DNA from: Coprinellus micaceus
Lineage: Eukaryota > Basidiomycota > Agaricomycetes > Agaricales > Psathyrellaceae
DNA length: 64,000 nt
Direction of reading: 5' to 3'
NCBI GenBank assembly: GCA_951394405.1
Contig: OX596338.1
Span: 3,906,001-3,970,000 of the forward strand
The notes under the pieces were generated by a model. It was not told where the DNA came from and searched no databases. It was given only the letters and a program-made list of their open reading frames with translations. Shown here one piece after another: positions 12,159-23,572 of the stretch. The translations under genes were made by a program, and so were the position numbers. The stretch's first letter is position 1, and the number at the start of each line of letters is the position of its first letter.

Positions 12159-13205
12159 CCGATGGTCTTTGTCTAAACATTGGACCATCGGATGCTTCGA
12201 CCGGTCTAAATACCCTACTGTTTAAACAGGGCATCCAGTCCCTGTGCGGGTGGGGCATTGGGCTATGCGTGCGATCCGGGAACGGCTCCAGACGCAGGGT
12301 AGAGCAGCAAAAAATAGTGTATTACAATGCTATACAATAAATCTACGGAGTCTAGACAAAATCTGTTTAGACACCAATGTCTAAACCTCCAGGTCCAGAC
12401 AGCTCGGTCTAAACACCCTCTCGCAGCAAGAGGTGTTTAGACCGAGCGATGTTTAAACACCCGTGATGGGGTGTTTAAACACCGACTCGGAGCTGATAGA
12501 CACCTCCTTGACCCCGTCGTCACACCTGGCAATGTGACGACGGGGTCAAGGAGGTGTCCACAGCACCGAGATGGTGGTGGGGGAGGAAAGAAAAGAGTTG
12601 GGGGATTTTTGATGAAGTCCCGGCTTATATACGTACGCGCTTGTTTGGCGCAATCAACAAAGCCGAGCACGTGCCGGCGCGAGCCAAGCAGCGCGTAAAC
12701 ATGGCCAAATCTGCCAGCGTATATAAACCTGGCGACATCAGGAAGGCTGATCGCCATTCTTTCCCCTCTTCCCCTCACTGGCCATGAGGGGAGAGGGGAC
12801 TTGGAGGTTGCGCCGCCGTTGGAGGCGTCTCTGGCAGGTGTCAGAGGCTGCCTCCGGCAATCTGGCCATATTTAGACTCCGGTTTAAACACCCCGGCCGG
12901 GTGTTTAGACCGGGCTCGTCTTTGTAGATGCCGTGCCCTGTACGCGTTTTATACATTTATATCAAGAGTTCAATAAATACGATTCCGGGCAACCTGTTTA
13001 AACAACCTGCGGTTTAAACAGGGTGATGTCTAGACCCATCCCCCCCTGCCCCCTCGTCTAGCACATTCGGCTATTCAATTTAAGTGTAATCAAAGTGTAG
13101 TAGCCTAATTTAGTCAATCCAAACCACCAATAATGAGCTGGGTTCATGTCTAAACATCGCGCGAATTTGACCTGTCAAAGCATCTGATGAGCCGATGTTT
13201 AAAAA
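12159..13205. repeat. Field of palindromes built on GTTTAAAC / GTTTAGAC
   Basis: About sixteen copies of a GTYTARAC-type core occur in 1 kb, many paired as hairpins. Perfect stems include 12402-12417 with 12432-12447 (16 bp), 12450-12462 with 12469-12481 (13 bp, 6-nt loop) and 12499-12524 with 12533-12558 (26 bp, 8-nt loop). Also present are 12159-12167 with 12183-12191 (9 bp) and 12879-12893 with 12899-12913 (15 bp, one mismatch). Other cores lie near 12219, 12365, 12379, 12995, 13011, 13148 and 13195. There is no convincing coding frame. Confidence 0.8.
12499..12558. repeat. Perfect 26-bp hairpin
   Basis: The arms 12499-12524 and 12533-12558 are exact reverse complements around an 8-nt loop (CCTGGCAA). 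The arms begin GACACCTCCTTGACC. It follows directly after two other perfect hairpins, so three stems stand back to back within 160 bp. Confidence 0.95.
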
Positions 13206-14288
13206 AGACCATCTGGTTACAGGTTACGAGCGCATGTGGCTCTTTGGCCATTGGCAAGGTGCGTGGCTACTGGCATTGTCAGTAGGCATCCCCACCTAGA
13301 CTATTCTCGCGTAAATCGACTTGGGGGGAAATACTTACAGTAGTGTTTCAACGATTTGGCCCGTAGATACAATCTTAACGTACCCAATCAGAACTGACCT
13401 TTTCAAAAGTGGAAAGCTGCGTGAGACTAGGATTCACTTCGCGGAGCAAAAGGGCCGACGCGGCGGACCAAGCATATTACTTATTTGGTTCGTTCATACT
13501 ATGCCCCCTATCTTTGACCTCCATTTTGCTCTCCGAGTCGAGTACGGCTCACCTCAGCGTCTATCGTGTGCGCCTCGAGACACCACGAGACCCACCCGAT
13601 CTGTTTCTTCATTTCTCGTGACTTCCCCTATCGTCGTTCTGCTGTCATTGCATGCCTTGCCAAAGTGCTGCGGCTTCCCTCAGTGCCCTGGGGGTTTACC
13701 CCGTTATACACCATTCTTTCACCAGTATCTACCTGACATTGAATTATATCCTCATCTAGCCCAACCCTTCCCGTTCACTCCAGCATATTCGTCTTCCCGT
13801 GTGAGCCCCCATGCTTATGGGTCCACCATCACCATCACAGCTACTTAGGACGATTAGTCTTAAGCGAGCGAGCGCGAGCACGCCGTAGGCGTGCGCCAGC
13901 GAGTGAGCCTAATCTAAAGATTCAAGGATACACCTTATGTAGTTACCCTGAGGCCACGAGGAAATATGTTGGGGTGAACACGGTTCCCCGTGACATAAAT
14001 GGCCTACTCTCGTGCCTCTCTTGTAATAGCCTTCCTCCTTCGCAAAAATCATCCTCGCATCACCCTTCATATTATATTGGTTCGATCTTGCTGAAGCAAG
14101 GTGGCGCAGCCCCGGCCAAAGGCCGGGCGCCTTTTATCTCCAAGGGCAGACTCCTCGCCTGTCCCGATCGTGTCAGTTGAACGGCCATCATTGATCCTCG
14201 GCATACCACATGACGGTGAAATGTTGCGGTCACGAAATGATTTGCCTCTTTCTCCTCGACAACTCTGACGTTCGCCGCAGAAGCGCTC
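13206..14288. other. Intergenic, hairpins upstream of SUV3
   Basis: No gene is supported; the 175-codon frame at 13321-13848 shows no domain or plausible composition. Two GC hairpins are visible: GCACGCC-GTA-GGCGTGC near 13877, in a run of GAGCGAGCG, and CCCGGCC-AAA-GGCCGGG near 14110-14127. The second is followed by CGCCTTTT. They resemble structural ends of mobile elements, but no element is defined. Confidence 0.4.
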
Positions 14289-16851
14289 ATGAAGCCTTCT
14301 GGCCCAATAGCCAGTCTGTGCTCAGGCTGTCGTAGGTCGATATTTGCGTCCTGGCCTCGTCGGGCGTTCAGCACCAGCACCCATGTCCTCCAATATGCCA
14401 GCACCGAGACGCGAGCACCTCCACGTCCACCTCGGGGCCCACCACCGAACACGAAACGATGGAACACGCAACCCCGGTTCCAGAACCCAAAACTCGCTGG
14501 TGCCGTCTTTGAGGATCCCCACGTCGCGCCCCCAGTCATCAAGGAGGGAGAGGGTGTCACGTACTTTGAAGAGCACGTCAAAGAGTGGACGGGGGACCCT
14601 AAGACGAAGCAGCTGCTCCTCGACTTTGGGATACCGGAGAAAGATCTCGACAAGCTTCTCAAGGCGTACGCGGACGCCGTTAGCTCAAAAGAGCTCTCGA
14701 AGGAGCCAGAGCTCTACCAACTCGGCCGCTTCTCCGAGCAACACTACCACCGCTTCAACATCTCCGTCCTCTACAGCAACATCTTCTTCACCTGGGCCAT
14801 CCATCCCTCTCACCGTACCTTCCTCCTCGACTCTCTTGACATCGCACCCAGCACCCTCGCACACATGGAGAAACTCGGTGAGGCGACGGATCGGCGGTAC
14901 ATGGCAGAGGGGTACGCTGTGGCTCGGCAGCTGCACCGGAAAGTGATCATACACGTCGGGCCCACGAACAGCGGCAAGACCCACCACGCGTTACGCGCTC
15001 TCGCTGCCGCCCCGACGGGTGTGTACGCTGGGCCCCTCCGCTTGCTCGCACACGAAATCTGGGAACGTCTCAACCTCGGTCAGATCGCCCCCACGGGCTC
15101 TGAAGACCCCTCCTTCGCTGGCACGGACATCACCGACCACATAGACACTCTGGCACACGGGCCCGCGATCAAGAAGTTTGGGAACCCGATGTACGCTCGG
15201 CTCTGCAATATGAAGACGGGGGAGGAGCAGAAGTACGTCTCGGTGGACGCGCCGTTGCTTAGCTGTACGGTGGAGATGTTGCCGTATAGTTATGTGTACG
15301 ATGTGGCGGTTGTGGACGAGATTCAGATGATTGCGGATCCGCAGAGGGGCGGGGGGTGGACGGAGGCGGTAGTTGGGTTGCCGGCGAGGGAGCTGCATCT
15401 TTGTGGGGAGGAGACAGCGGTACCTATCGTGGAGAACCTACTCAAGGACACCGGAGACGAGGTCATCGTGAAACGGTACGAACGTCTGACCCCGCTGAAA
15501 GTGGAGGAGAAGAGTTTGGAAGGCAGCTGGGCGAACGTTCAGAAGGGGGACTGCGTGGTGGCGTTCTCGAGGACGGCGATTTTCGCGATCAAGAGGAAGA
15601 TCGAGGTAGAGACGGGACTGAGGTGTGCGGTGATTTATGGGAGGCTTCCCCCGGAGATCCGGAGTGAGCAGGCGGCGCTATTCAACGACCCCAACTCTGG
15701 CTACGACGTGCTGGTGGGAAGCGATGCGATTGGTATGGGATTGAATCTGTGAGTAGCACTTCCTCTCACCCTCGGAGAGAACTGACATCAAGAAAAGCAA
15801 AATCCGACGCCTTGTCTTCGATGCCGCCTCCAAAACCCGCCGTGGCGGTGGCATAGAGCCGCTTTCCGTCTCCCAAGTCAAGCAGATCGCCGGCCGTGCA
15901 GGTCGTTTCGGGATGCAAACCTCGGGTACTGACGCCCCCGGCGGCTTCGTCACTTGCCTCAACGAAAAGGACATGGCCTACATCTCCGAATGCCTCGCAA
16001 CGCCCTTCACCTCTCTGGACTTCGCCCGAATCCGGTTCGACACCGACTCGTTCACCCAAATCAGCCGAGCATTGCCCTCGGGTGCGACGACGGCTACGAT
16101 CGTACAGGCGCACCATCATGTGTCCCCGCTCCCACCGAAGATACGGTACCATGACCACGACCTGTCGAATCTCCCTGTGTACGACTTTGTTGATGAGTTT
16201 GGGGGGAACTTGAATGTGGCGGAGAAGGTCATGCACATTTCGGCGCCTGTGAGCTGGAGGGACCCGACGACGGTGGATGCAATGAAGAGGTTCATGAAGG
16301 ACGCTTCGACACGCCCGTACGTCGATATCGAAGCTTGCCTCAAGCCGACCCCGTTCTACGACGCCCTACTCACTGTCGAGCGCGCGAAAGAGGCGGGGCA
16401 CGCGTTGAGGAACGCTGGCCTTCTCCTAAGCAATATGGAGGGATTCCATAAAGCGGTCGTCCTTTATATCTGGATGAGCTTTAGGATGCCAGTTCTCTAC
16501 AGTCAGTATGGTACCGCGGGGGAGCTGAAGGAGAGGCTGGAGCGTGCGTTGCAGTGGGTTTTGGAGAAGGTGAGTGAGGGGGCGAACGCCCAGCACAATT
16601 TGAACCAGATGGATGGGCGGGCGGGTGCGAGGCATCCGTTGGCGAGGACTTTGAAGGAGAGGGTTCAACGGGGGGCTGCGTGGGCGAAGGTTATGGAAGA
16701 GGGGAAGGGACCCCGGGCGGGCGCGACGGGGTCAGATATGGGAAGGGCAGAGCAAGGATCCAGGCCGCACATTCCATCGACGACGAAGTTGGGGGCTCGG
16801 GTGGTTGCGTTGGGGTCGTTGACAAAGGTGAAGCCAAGTCATAGACCATAG
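14289..16851 (+). CDS. SUV3: Mitochondrial ATP-dependent RNA helicase SUV3
   Basis: The DExH/D-type RNA helicase of the mitochondrial degradosome, which in yeast works with the exonuclease Dss1 in RNA turnover. Two exons, 14289-15748 and 15798-16851, with a 49-nt intron, encode 837 residues. The N-terminus is Arg/Ser-rich without acidic residues (SIFASWPRRAFSTS), as expected of a matrix-targeting signal. Motif I is GPTNSGKT at about residues 224-231 and motif II is DEIQ near 345. Motif VI (QIAGRAGRFG) lies just after the intron. The stretch DVLVGSDAIGMGLNL, typical of SUV3, spans the splice junction. The C-terminal domain with DPTTVDAMKRF and NAGLLLSNMEGFHKAV follows. The last 80 residues are low complexity. 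The start is the first ATG and gives the targeting peptide. Confidence 0.95.
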
Positions 16852-17397
16852 ACCATAGACATTGCCTTGGGTTTCTGGCTGCTATCCGCTCTCACGACTC
16901 GTCGACATACACCCCTTGCATATTTATTCTTATTGCACACTACAGTACCACGCACAAATGTACCTTACCTCACTGGCTAATTCCTCACTCACCCCACTGA
17001 CATATAACGCGCATACCATCCAGTTGGTATCCACTGACCTTCAACAGCATTTGTGTCGCCTTCCAACCACCCGCGCACACCATGCACACCGTGAACCGGC
17101 GGAAGAGTGGCAAGCGCTCAAAACTCACAGGCGCTAACGACATGCCGGGCACGTGGATGATGCCATGCAGGGCCCGGAAGAGGATCCGAAGCCCCTGTCC
17201 ATGGATTCTGATCCCCTTTTTACAGGTGAATGGATTTGGAGCAGGGTTTCCTTTCCTTTTCCCTTGACCTTCATTTCCATTGAGGACTACTTGGCTCCCT
17301 TTCCCTTTCCCCCCTATTGATTTTGGGTTGCGTGGCCTGGGCTGGGCGCTTTTGCTTCACGAAACGACACGAACTGCGACGACTTGACTCGACTCGG
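16852..17397. other. Intergenic region between SUV3 and the MFS gene
   Basis: Contains the SUV3 3' region and the promoter of the MFS transporter. No gene seen. Confidence 0.5.
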
Positions 17398-20300
17398 ATG
17401 TCGGCACGAACGACTCCTACGGAACGCGACCCTTTGTTGGTTCGACGGACGACAGGGCAGGAGGAAGAGGACGTTGAGACGAATGGGAAGATTTCTGCAC
17501 ACCAAAAAACGAAGGTTGGGCCGCTAGATATTGATAAAAGGACACGGTGGGGAATCTTGGCTGGGATATGGACTGCGACGTTCCTCTCGGTGAGTCCACC
17601 TTCTTATGCGGTTATATGAGGCGCTGACTGTCGGTGGAGGCTGTGAACCGTAGGTGTTCAGTTGGTATTTGAGTTAAGATGCGGTGGCTTATTGGTGTTT
17701 CCATCCGAACAGAAACCTTGGTTCCAACCAGTACGTTCATACCGGGGTCCTTCTGTGCTCGTCATTCTAGAACCTTACTCCTTAACCTCCCCAAAGTGAT
17801 CCCGGCCATCTCTTCAGAATTCAATAAGTCCAACCAGGCTAGCTGGCTTGGGACCTCGTATGTCTCATCGCTGCGTCCTTGTCTGTTTGTGGTTGTAAAT
17901 CCTTATCATCCCAGGTACCTGCTCGCAACGTGCACCTTCACCCCCCTCTATGGCCGGCTGTGTAACGTCCTAGGGAGGAAAGGCGCAAACCACACCGCTG
18001 TGATATTTTGCGGGCTCGGGGTGCTGATGTGTGGTCTCTCGAAGAATCTAGAGACACTCATCCTAGCGAGATTCGTGGGTTTTTTCACGTATTCTGGTTA
18101 TCCTTCGGTGCTCTGAGCTCACCTGATGATGTAGCTCGCGGGTATAGGTGGAGGAGGATTGCTGGTGACGTCTTCGTAAGTAACACCAGTAATTATAGTG
18201 GGGCCTTTTCTTATACCCAGCAACCCTCAGGATTATCGTCAGCGATATGTACTCCATCCGGGTGCGTCTGCCTGGCTGCCTCGGCGCCTATTTTCTCTCG
18301 GAAGCTAACGTTCTCCGTGTCCCATCCTACCTTCCCCGTCACTACGTCATCACTGCACCTGCTTTCGTCTTCGCCCCGGATTCATTTTCGCTGCACTTCA
18401 AATTTCTAGAGTCGGGGACTGACACAAGGAGTTCAAAGCGTCTTTGGTGGAGTGAGTGATAGCGCCGCCTGCTGAGTTCATAGCAGTCCTGATCATCACA
18501 TCATAGCTCGGTATGGGCCTTGGCGGTCCCCTCGGAGGGTTGATCACCGATTGGTGAGTCCGTTACTAGTTTCATTTAGGAAATATGTGACGAGGACGCT
18601 GATCATGAGCGTCTAATTTGCTGTCCCTTCACCTCTACCTTCACCTCACCCTGAACCGTAAAACCCGAATCGGCCCTTTCTCCATTCACCTTCACATAAC
18701 CCTCGCCACGATGTGCTCGCTCACTGGTGTGACGATCTCTGTGCTTCAGGCTTGGGTGGCGATGGGCATTCATCATACAGGTGCCGCTCTTCGTGTTGTC
18801 GTACGTCCTGACGTCGATGAACCTTAATTATGTGACCGAGGTGCGTCGCTCGCTGAGCATAATTCATTGTGATTAAGTGGCATGATGTCTCCAGTCGAGC
18901 TAACGTCGTTTTAATTCCGTTCAGGGCAAAGGAAAGAGTGCCAAAGAGATGATCAAGCGTATAGATTACGGAGGGAGCGTCACACTGATGATGGCCGTTG
19001 GGTCGTGTCTGCTCTTTCTCAGCGCCAAATACAACGAGGGTCTCCCAGTGCGTTGCAAATCTCGACTCATAGTCAAGATATTCACTAACAATCCCTGTAG
19101 TGGTCCAATACTTTCGTCATTATCTCGAGCACACTCGCATGTGTCTTTGCAGTCTTGTTCATCCTTATCGAGCTCTTCGTTGCCTCCGAACCCGTTTTGG
19201 CCCCGTCGATGCTCAAACAGCCTATACCTGTGCTTGTCGGGTGCTCGAACTTCCTCGTAGCGACATGCAACTTCTCGATCATGTATTTCCTTCCGATGTG
19301 GTTCCAGACTGTGTGTTTGACGAGCGCCTCGGTTGCTGGTGCGTACTCTCTTCTTCGCTGACCTGTATACCTGGACACTGGGTTGACATCCCTCGGGCAG
19401 GCCTCCACCTCGTCCCCAACAGCCTCTCGATGTCCGTTGGATCTCTCTTCGCTGGCTGGGTCATGCACGTGACGGGTCGCTACAAGTCTATCAACCTCAT
19501 CTTTGGGATATTCCCGTTCATCGGAGCGGTCTCGATCTACATGTTGAGAGTTGACTCGAATTTCTGGATGCAGTGGTTCAGTATCGTAAGTCCACACCGG
19601 AGACGCCAGTGGTGACACCGAGGCGAGTGAACCCTAGAAGCTGTTCTGACCCCCGTGCCATTGTAGATCCCACTTGGCTTCGGTAATGCGGTTGTACTGC
19701 AAACGATGCTGAGTGCGTCAGCTTATCCTTCGCCTCGCTTAAGGCTGACACGGCTCTCCATCTAGTCGCCCTGCTTGTCCACCTCCCAGGTTCGCAATCC
19801 CGTTTCCTTGAAGGCGCTTCCGAGACTGATTATACCCCTTTCCAGACGACCAGATGGCCGTTGGGACGGGTTTTGGCCAACTCTTCCGAGGGGTTGGTCA
19901 GGTCGGCGGTGTCGCCATCTCTTCTGCTGTCTTTCAATCCATATTGGAGACTGAGCTGAGGAAAGAAATTACTGGGCCCGACTCAGAGGCAGTACGTCCC
20001 CTCCATTCTCTCCTGGAATTCTCCGGTTTATGAGCATGTGCTTGACCTATAGCTCGTGAGGAAGATTCGACAAAATTCTCGCATCGTCCCGAGTTTACCT
20101 CCAGATCTCCGGGCAATAGCGCAGGAGTCGTACAGAACCGGCCTCAAGAGTGTCTTCTTCTTTGCATGTTGCATGACGTTCCTTGCGTATCTCGTTCGAC
20201 TTCCTGTAAGTGTCGTCTATACTCTCTGTTTTTACTTCATCTGAACCAACCCGATCCTCGACCTTCAGATCCCGGATAAGCACCTCGACTCCGCTCAAGG

Positions 20301-20598
20301 AAAAGGCGGTCACCCTGGCCACAGTCAAGACCGAGAAGAGGTGCCCGAGGCCCACTCGCAAGCGCCCTCCGACGGTGCCACCGCTGTTGAGACGGACACT
20401 GGGCGTTCGACACCCACTCTACGCGGTCATTCCCTCAAGGATAACGAAGGCGAAGGAAGAGACGTGTTTGAAGACGATGATACCACTGATGATGAGAGTT
20501 TGAGGAAGCGTCCGGGTGAGAGGACGAGGAGGCTATCAACGTACGACGATGGGAATGGGCTTGATCCCCAGGAGCACTACAAGAAGCCGACTGCTTAG
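17398..20598 (+). CDS. MFS transporter, DHA2 / vacuolar basic amino acid permease type
   Basis: A proton-coupled major facilitator membrane transporter with about 14 helices. It resembles fungal Vba/azole-resistance-like permeases; the substrate is unknown. I infer 17 short exons. The first are 17398-17589, 17679-17730, 17797-17857, 17915-18074 and 18135-18175; the last ends at 20598. Family landmarks in order are NQASWLGTSYLLATCTFTPL, YGRLCNVLGRKGAN, AGIGGGGLL, SDMYSIRSRGLTQGV, LGMGLGGPLGGLITDW, IDYGGSVTL, VLVGCSNFLVA, GQLFRGVGQVGGVAIS and LPPDLRAIAQESY. A polar acidic tail follows the last helix. Exon 2 is the weak point: the in-frame model gives SIRTETLVPT where relatives have a shorter SLN-TLVPT, so its 5' splice pattern may be wrong or mutated. 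All other junctions keep phase. Confidence 0.85.
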
Positions 20599-20878
20599 AT
20601 TGGCATTAGAGCCCTCGCTGTGGCATCCCTTTCCCCGCCCTGCTGAATATAGAGAATTATGCATAGCATAGATGTTATTCCATTTCCAACGACGTATAAA
20701 GTTGGAGAGGAAGAATACAACGAGTGTGGTGGTGGTAATGTAGTGTACAGAGAGTGTGAGGAAATTCCATAGAGCGCCTAAATGTCCGTAGTAGGTCTAA
20801 ATACCTATAGTCCCAATGATGTAAAGAAGAAAAGAATTGTGAACGCATCTACTCCCCGCTGTTGCTCCATTATCACAT

Positions 20879-21508
20879 CTACGAAGAAGACTTCGTCCGC
20901 CTGCCGACCTTGCTTAGTACGGCCTTCCACGTCGCAGGAAGCAGCTTCTATACCGCGAGGCAGTCTCAGTAACCAGAGTGAGGCATGTGAAAGGAATCGA
21001 CTTACTGGCATCGACTTCGCTCGCTGCCTTATCGGCTTCGACGTCACACTATCACGCGGGCTCTGCCTCTCCAACTTCGTTGCATAGTAAGTCATGGGCA
21101 ATGGGTCGTCGAAGAGGGTCTGAGTGTCCGTGTCGTCGTCGTAGTCAGTGTCGTCGTCATAGTCCGACGATCCCTGCAGAGTGCCACGAGCAAGGATTAG
21201 CGTCGGAGATAGCTGAACTCCCGAGAGTTAGACTGACCCTGTTCTTGTATCTCCAGTAATCACTATCATCGTCTTGGCTATCGTAGCCATAGGGGTCCGT
21301 GCGACAGTCAATGGTTTTCTGGGAACATGCCATGAGCACCTCGTTCATTCCTGAACATGATGGTACGTACCATGAGGTCAACAGGTGGTGCAGACGGCGG
21401 AGACGTAGACTGTGCGAGGTCCCTCACATACTCCTCTATCGCAGACTCGCCAAGCTGCGAAACGGCGAGGGTGAAGGAGGGCAATGGACGGTGAATGGCG
21501 GAGCTCAT
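20879..21508 (-). CDS. Asp-rich small hypothetical protein, four exons
   Basis: The function is not recognised. Four exons on the minus strand, 21508-21371, 21318-21238, 21173-21006 and 20947-20879, join in phase 0 at every junction and encode 151 residues. The N-terminal part is hydrophobic and acidic (AVSQLGESAIEEYVRDLAQS). A central Asp/Tyr segment contains DYDDDTDYDDDTDTQ. The C-terminal part is basic (KPIRQRAKSMP; KVGRRTKSSS). No signal peptide or membrane segment is seen. Exact agreement of frame, phase and canonical splice sites across three introns supports a real gene. It lies tail to tail with the MFS gene. Confidence 0.6.
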
Positions 21509-22310
21509 GATTGTTCCGGAGTGGATGAACACGACGCTTGGAATGGGAAATCGACAGGCAAGGGAGGAGTCGGTCGCCGCTTAAGAAGGCTTTCGTCCTC
21601 GAGAAGACTGAGAAGGGAACCGAGAGCGGGGTAGAGCGAACAATGACCAGAGAGGGTTCTTTATATGCCCGCTCCAAGAGAATTTCGATGTCACCCCCCG
21701 GTTGTGGGGTAGCGCCAATTTGGCAGATCTGGGGTGAGAAGGTTAGCCAATTGAGTTACTTACGAAGGACAAGAAACCGAGAAGAGTGAAAGTGGGGGAC
21801 GGGGAGAGGGTACCAGTGATGGCTGGTTCAGATATACCAAAAACATGTGTATCCCATGATAACCGTTTGCCTCAAGTTGCCGTAAACGTGTCGCTGTGCC
21901 GTGGGTGCATGTTGGGTGCCCCTTATCGACTTTTCTGGGCAATATTCTATTCCTGTCAGAATCGATTACAATCATCAGAAGATGGGAGACAGTGAGGAGA
22001 TGGTGGGGGATGGTGGCCCCCTTGACATGTGCCTGCTGACGCTGACGGGCACATCAACAGCCGACGATAGCCTTCTCAGGGGAGGGGGAGAGCGTCTGAG
22101 AAGAGTTGGTTTGATCGTTCGATGGTCATGCAGGGTCCGAAGGGAACTCGATGGTTTTACGTCTTTACGGATCGCTCGGTAGGTACCCTGGGTCAGGTCA
22201 AGGTCAGGTGGTTGCGACGCAGGTCGAGACGCCTCCCGCGAATGGTATTTCAGATCCAGCACTGCATGGGGTCATTTCGAATAAGCTTTTAATATCCGGC
22301 GAAGCGCAGA
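21509..22310. other. Intergenic, no gene seen
   Basis: Probably the promoter of the Asp-rich gene plus unassigned sequence. Only short frames are present. Confidence 0.4.
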
Positions 22311-22914
22311 TCAGAAGCTGGCCAGAGATGGTGAATGACAGGCTGCCAGGTTGTGATTCTTGACCAGTAGCAAGCTTAGCCATGGGTTGGGCGATCCCCA
22401 GGTGCAGCCAAGCGTCTCTAACAACCGGTGAAGACAATCGGGAGACCTCGTGGCAAATGAGATGAGGAGAAGCGCTCCAGGCGCAAGGCGGCGATATGTG
22501 GCGCCTACTACGCCATCCCCGGTACCGGGTGTATGTAGGCTTCGGCGTAGGTCCGAGATTATCTCGTATCTATTATCCATGTCCTGTATGAGCCCCCTCG
22601 CATTGAATGGGAGATTGAGTAGTTCCATGGTCGCTGCGAAGGTCAGGGGTATACCTGCTTCTTCCACGCACTGCATAACGTTGCGCAAAATGAAGTTGAA
22701 GGTAAACTGTCAAGGATTGTAATGAAATGTCCGCCGGCTTCCAATCGGGTGCATTGGAGTAGATAAGACCTAGAATGCCGTTACTCAGCGTGTTGCTCGT
22801 GATCCTGGGCTCCGCGGGCCCTTCGTCTTGGTTTACGGTGACCCGTTTAGGCGCCCCTTCTCCCGAGGTTGTGAATCGGGGGTGCCTGCGTCGACCGACG
22901 ATGATGCTAACCAT
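22311..22914 (-). CDS. Possible hypothetical protein, two exons
   Basis: Weakly supported. Two minus-strand frames, 22914-22708 and 22670-22311, can be joined in phase 0 by a short 37-nt GT-AG intron to give 188 residues. The join reads ISLQSLT-CVEEAGIPLTFAATM. No family is recognised. The intron is shorter than is usual here and lacks a clear branch site, so this may be chance. Confidence 0.22.
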
Positions 22915-23572
22915 TATTCGGTATAGAATCGGGGGAATGATGCGTCCCTTGCATCATCGCAAAGGTGGCAAATTATTGTACCTGCATGTACACGGATACA
23001 CGAGTCTGGGGGTGCGCACGTTGCGCACGTTGCGCCCGACACCCAATCGCAAATAGGTACCTCTCGATTGGGCGTGGTGGCGCTGCAAGACAGAGGCGGC
23101 CTGTCGACTCGGGACGATGGTGCGCCGAGGGATGATCTTGAGAGAGTAGACGGTCGAAGTCATGCCATAACATGGCACGACCTAGCGTTGTTGAGACCCC
23201 CTTCAGGAATCGTCACGGTTTTACCCGATCGAGACTCCACGAGCGCCTGCTTCGGGGCTGCCGAAGATGCCGGACATCCGCGGGCGCTTACTGCGAGATT
23301 GCGATTGCATGATCGATCATGTAAAGGCCAAGATCGTGGGGTAGAAGATGAAGTTCAGGAGATATTTAATAGAAGCTAACCCCTGCTTCATGCTACGGCT
23401 GTGCACTGAAAATAGCTCACCCTTGCTGCAATGCGGTGCGTTGCAAGTTTGGGTGTCGGCACAGCCTGCCTCGCTGATGACTCACACGCACAAACACTCC
23501 GATATCCAATCTCTCATAAAGGCTGCAGACATTTCCACCGCTACGAATCCTATCAAACGCTGTAACCGGGTC
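22915..23572. other. Intergenic upstream of the DUF3632 gene
   Basis: No gene seen. A short direct repeat of TTGCGCACG occurs near 23018-23040. The reading frame of the downstream gene stays open back to 23348, but that part shows no family resemblance. Confidence 0.4.

Noticed and set aside
12437..12787. Overlapping frames of 75-113 codons in the hairpin field
   Set aside because: They run through perfect inverted repeats on both strands and show no codon-usage or motif support.
13321..13848. 175-codon plus-strand frame
   Set aside because: Pyrimidine-rich sequence yields Ser/Pro/Leu-rich translation without motifs, homologous context or splice partners.
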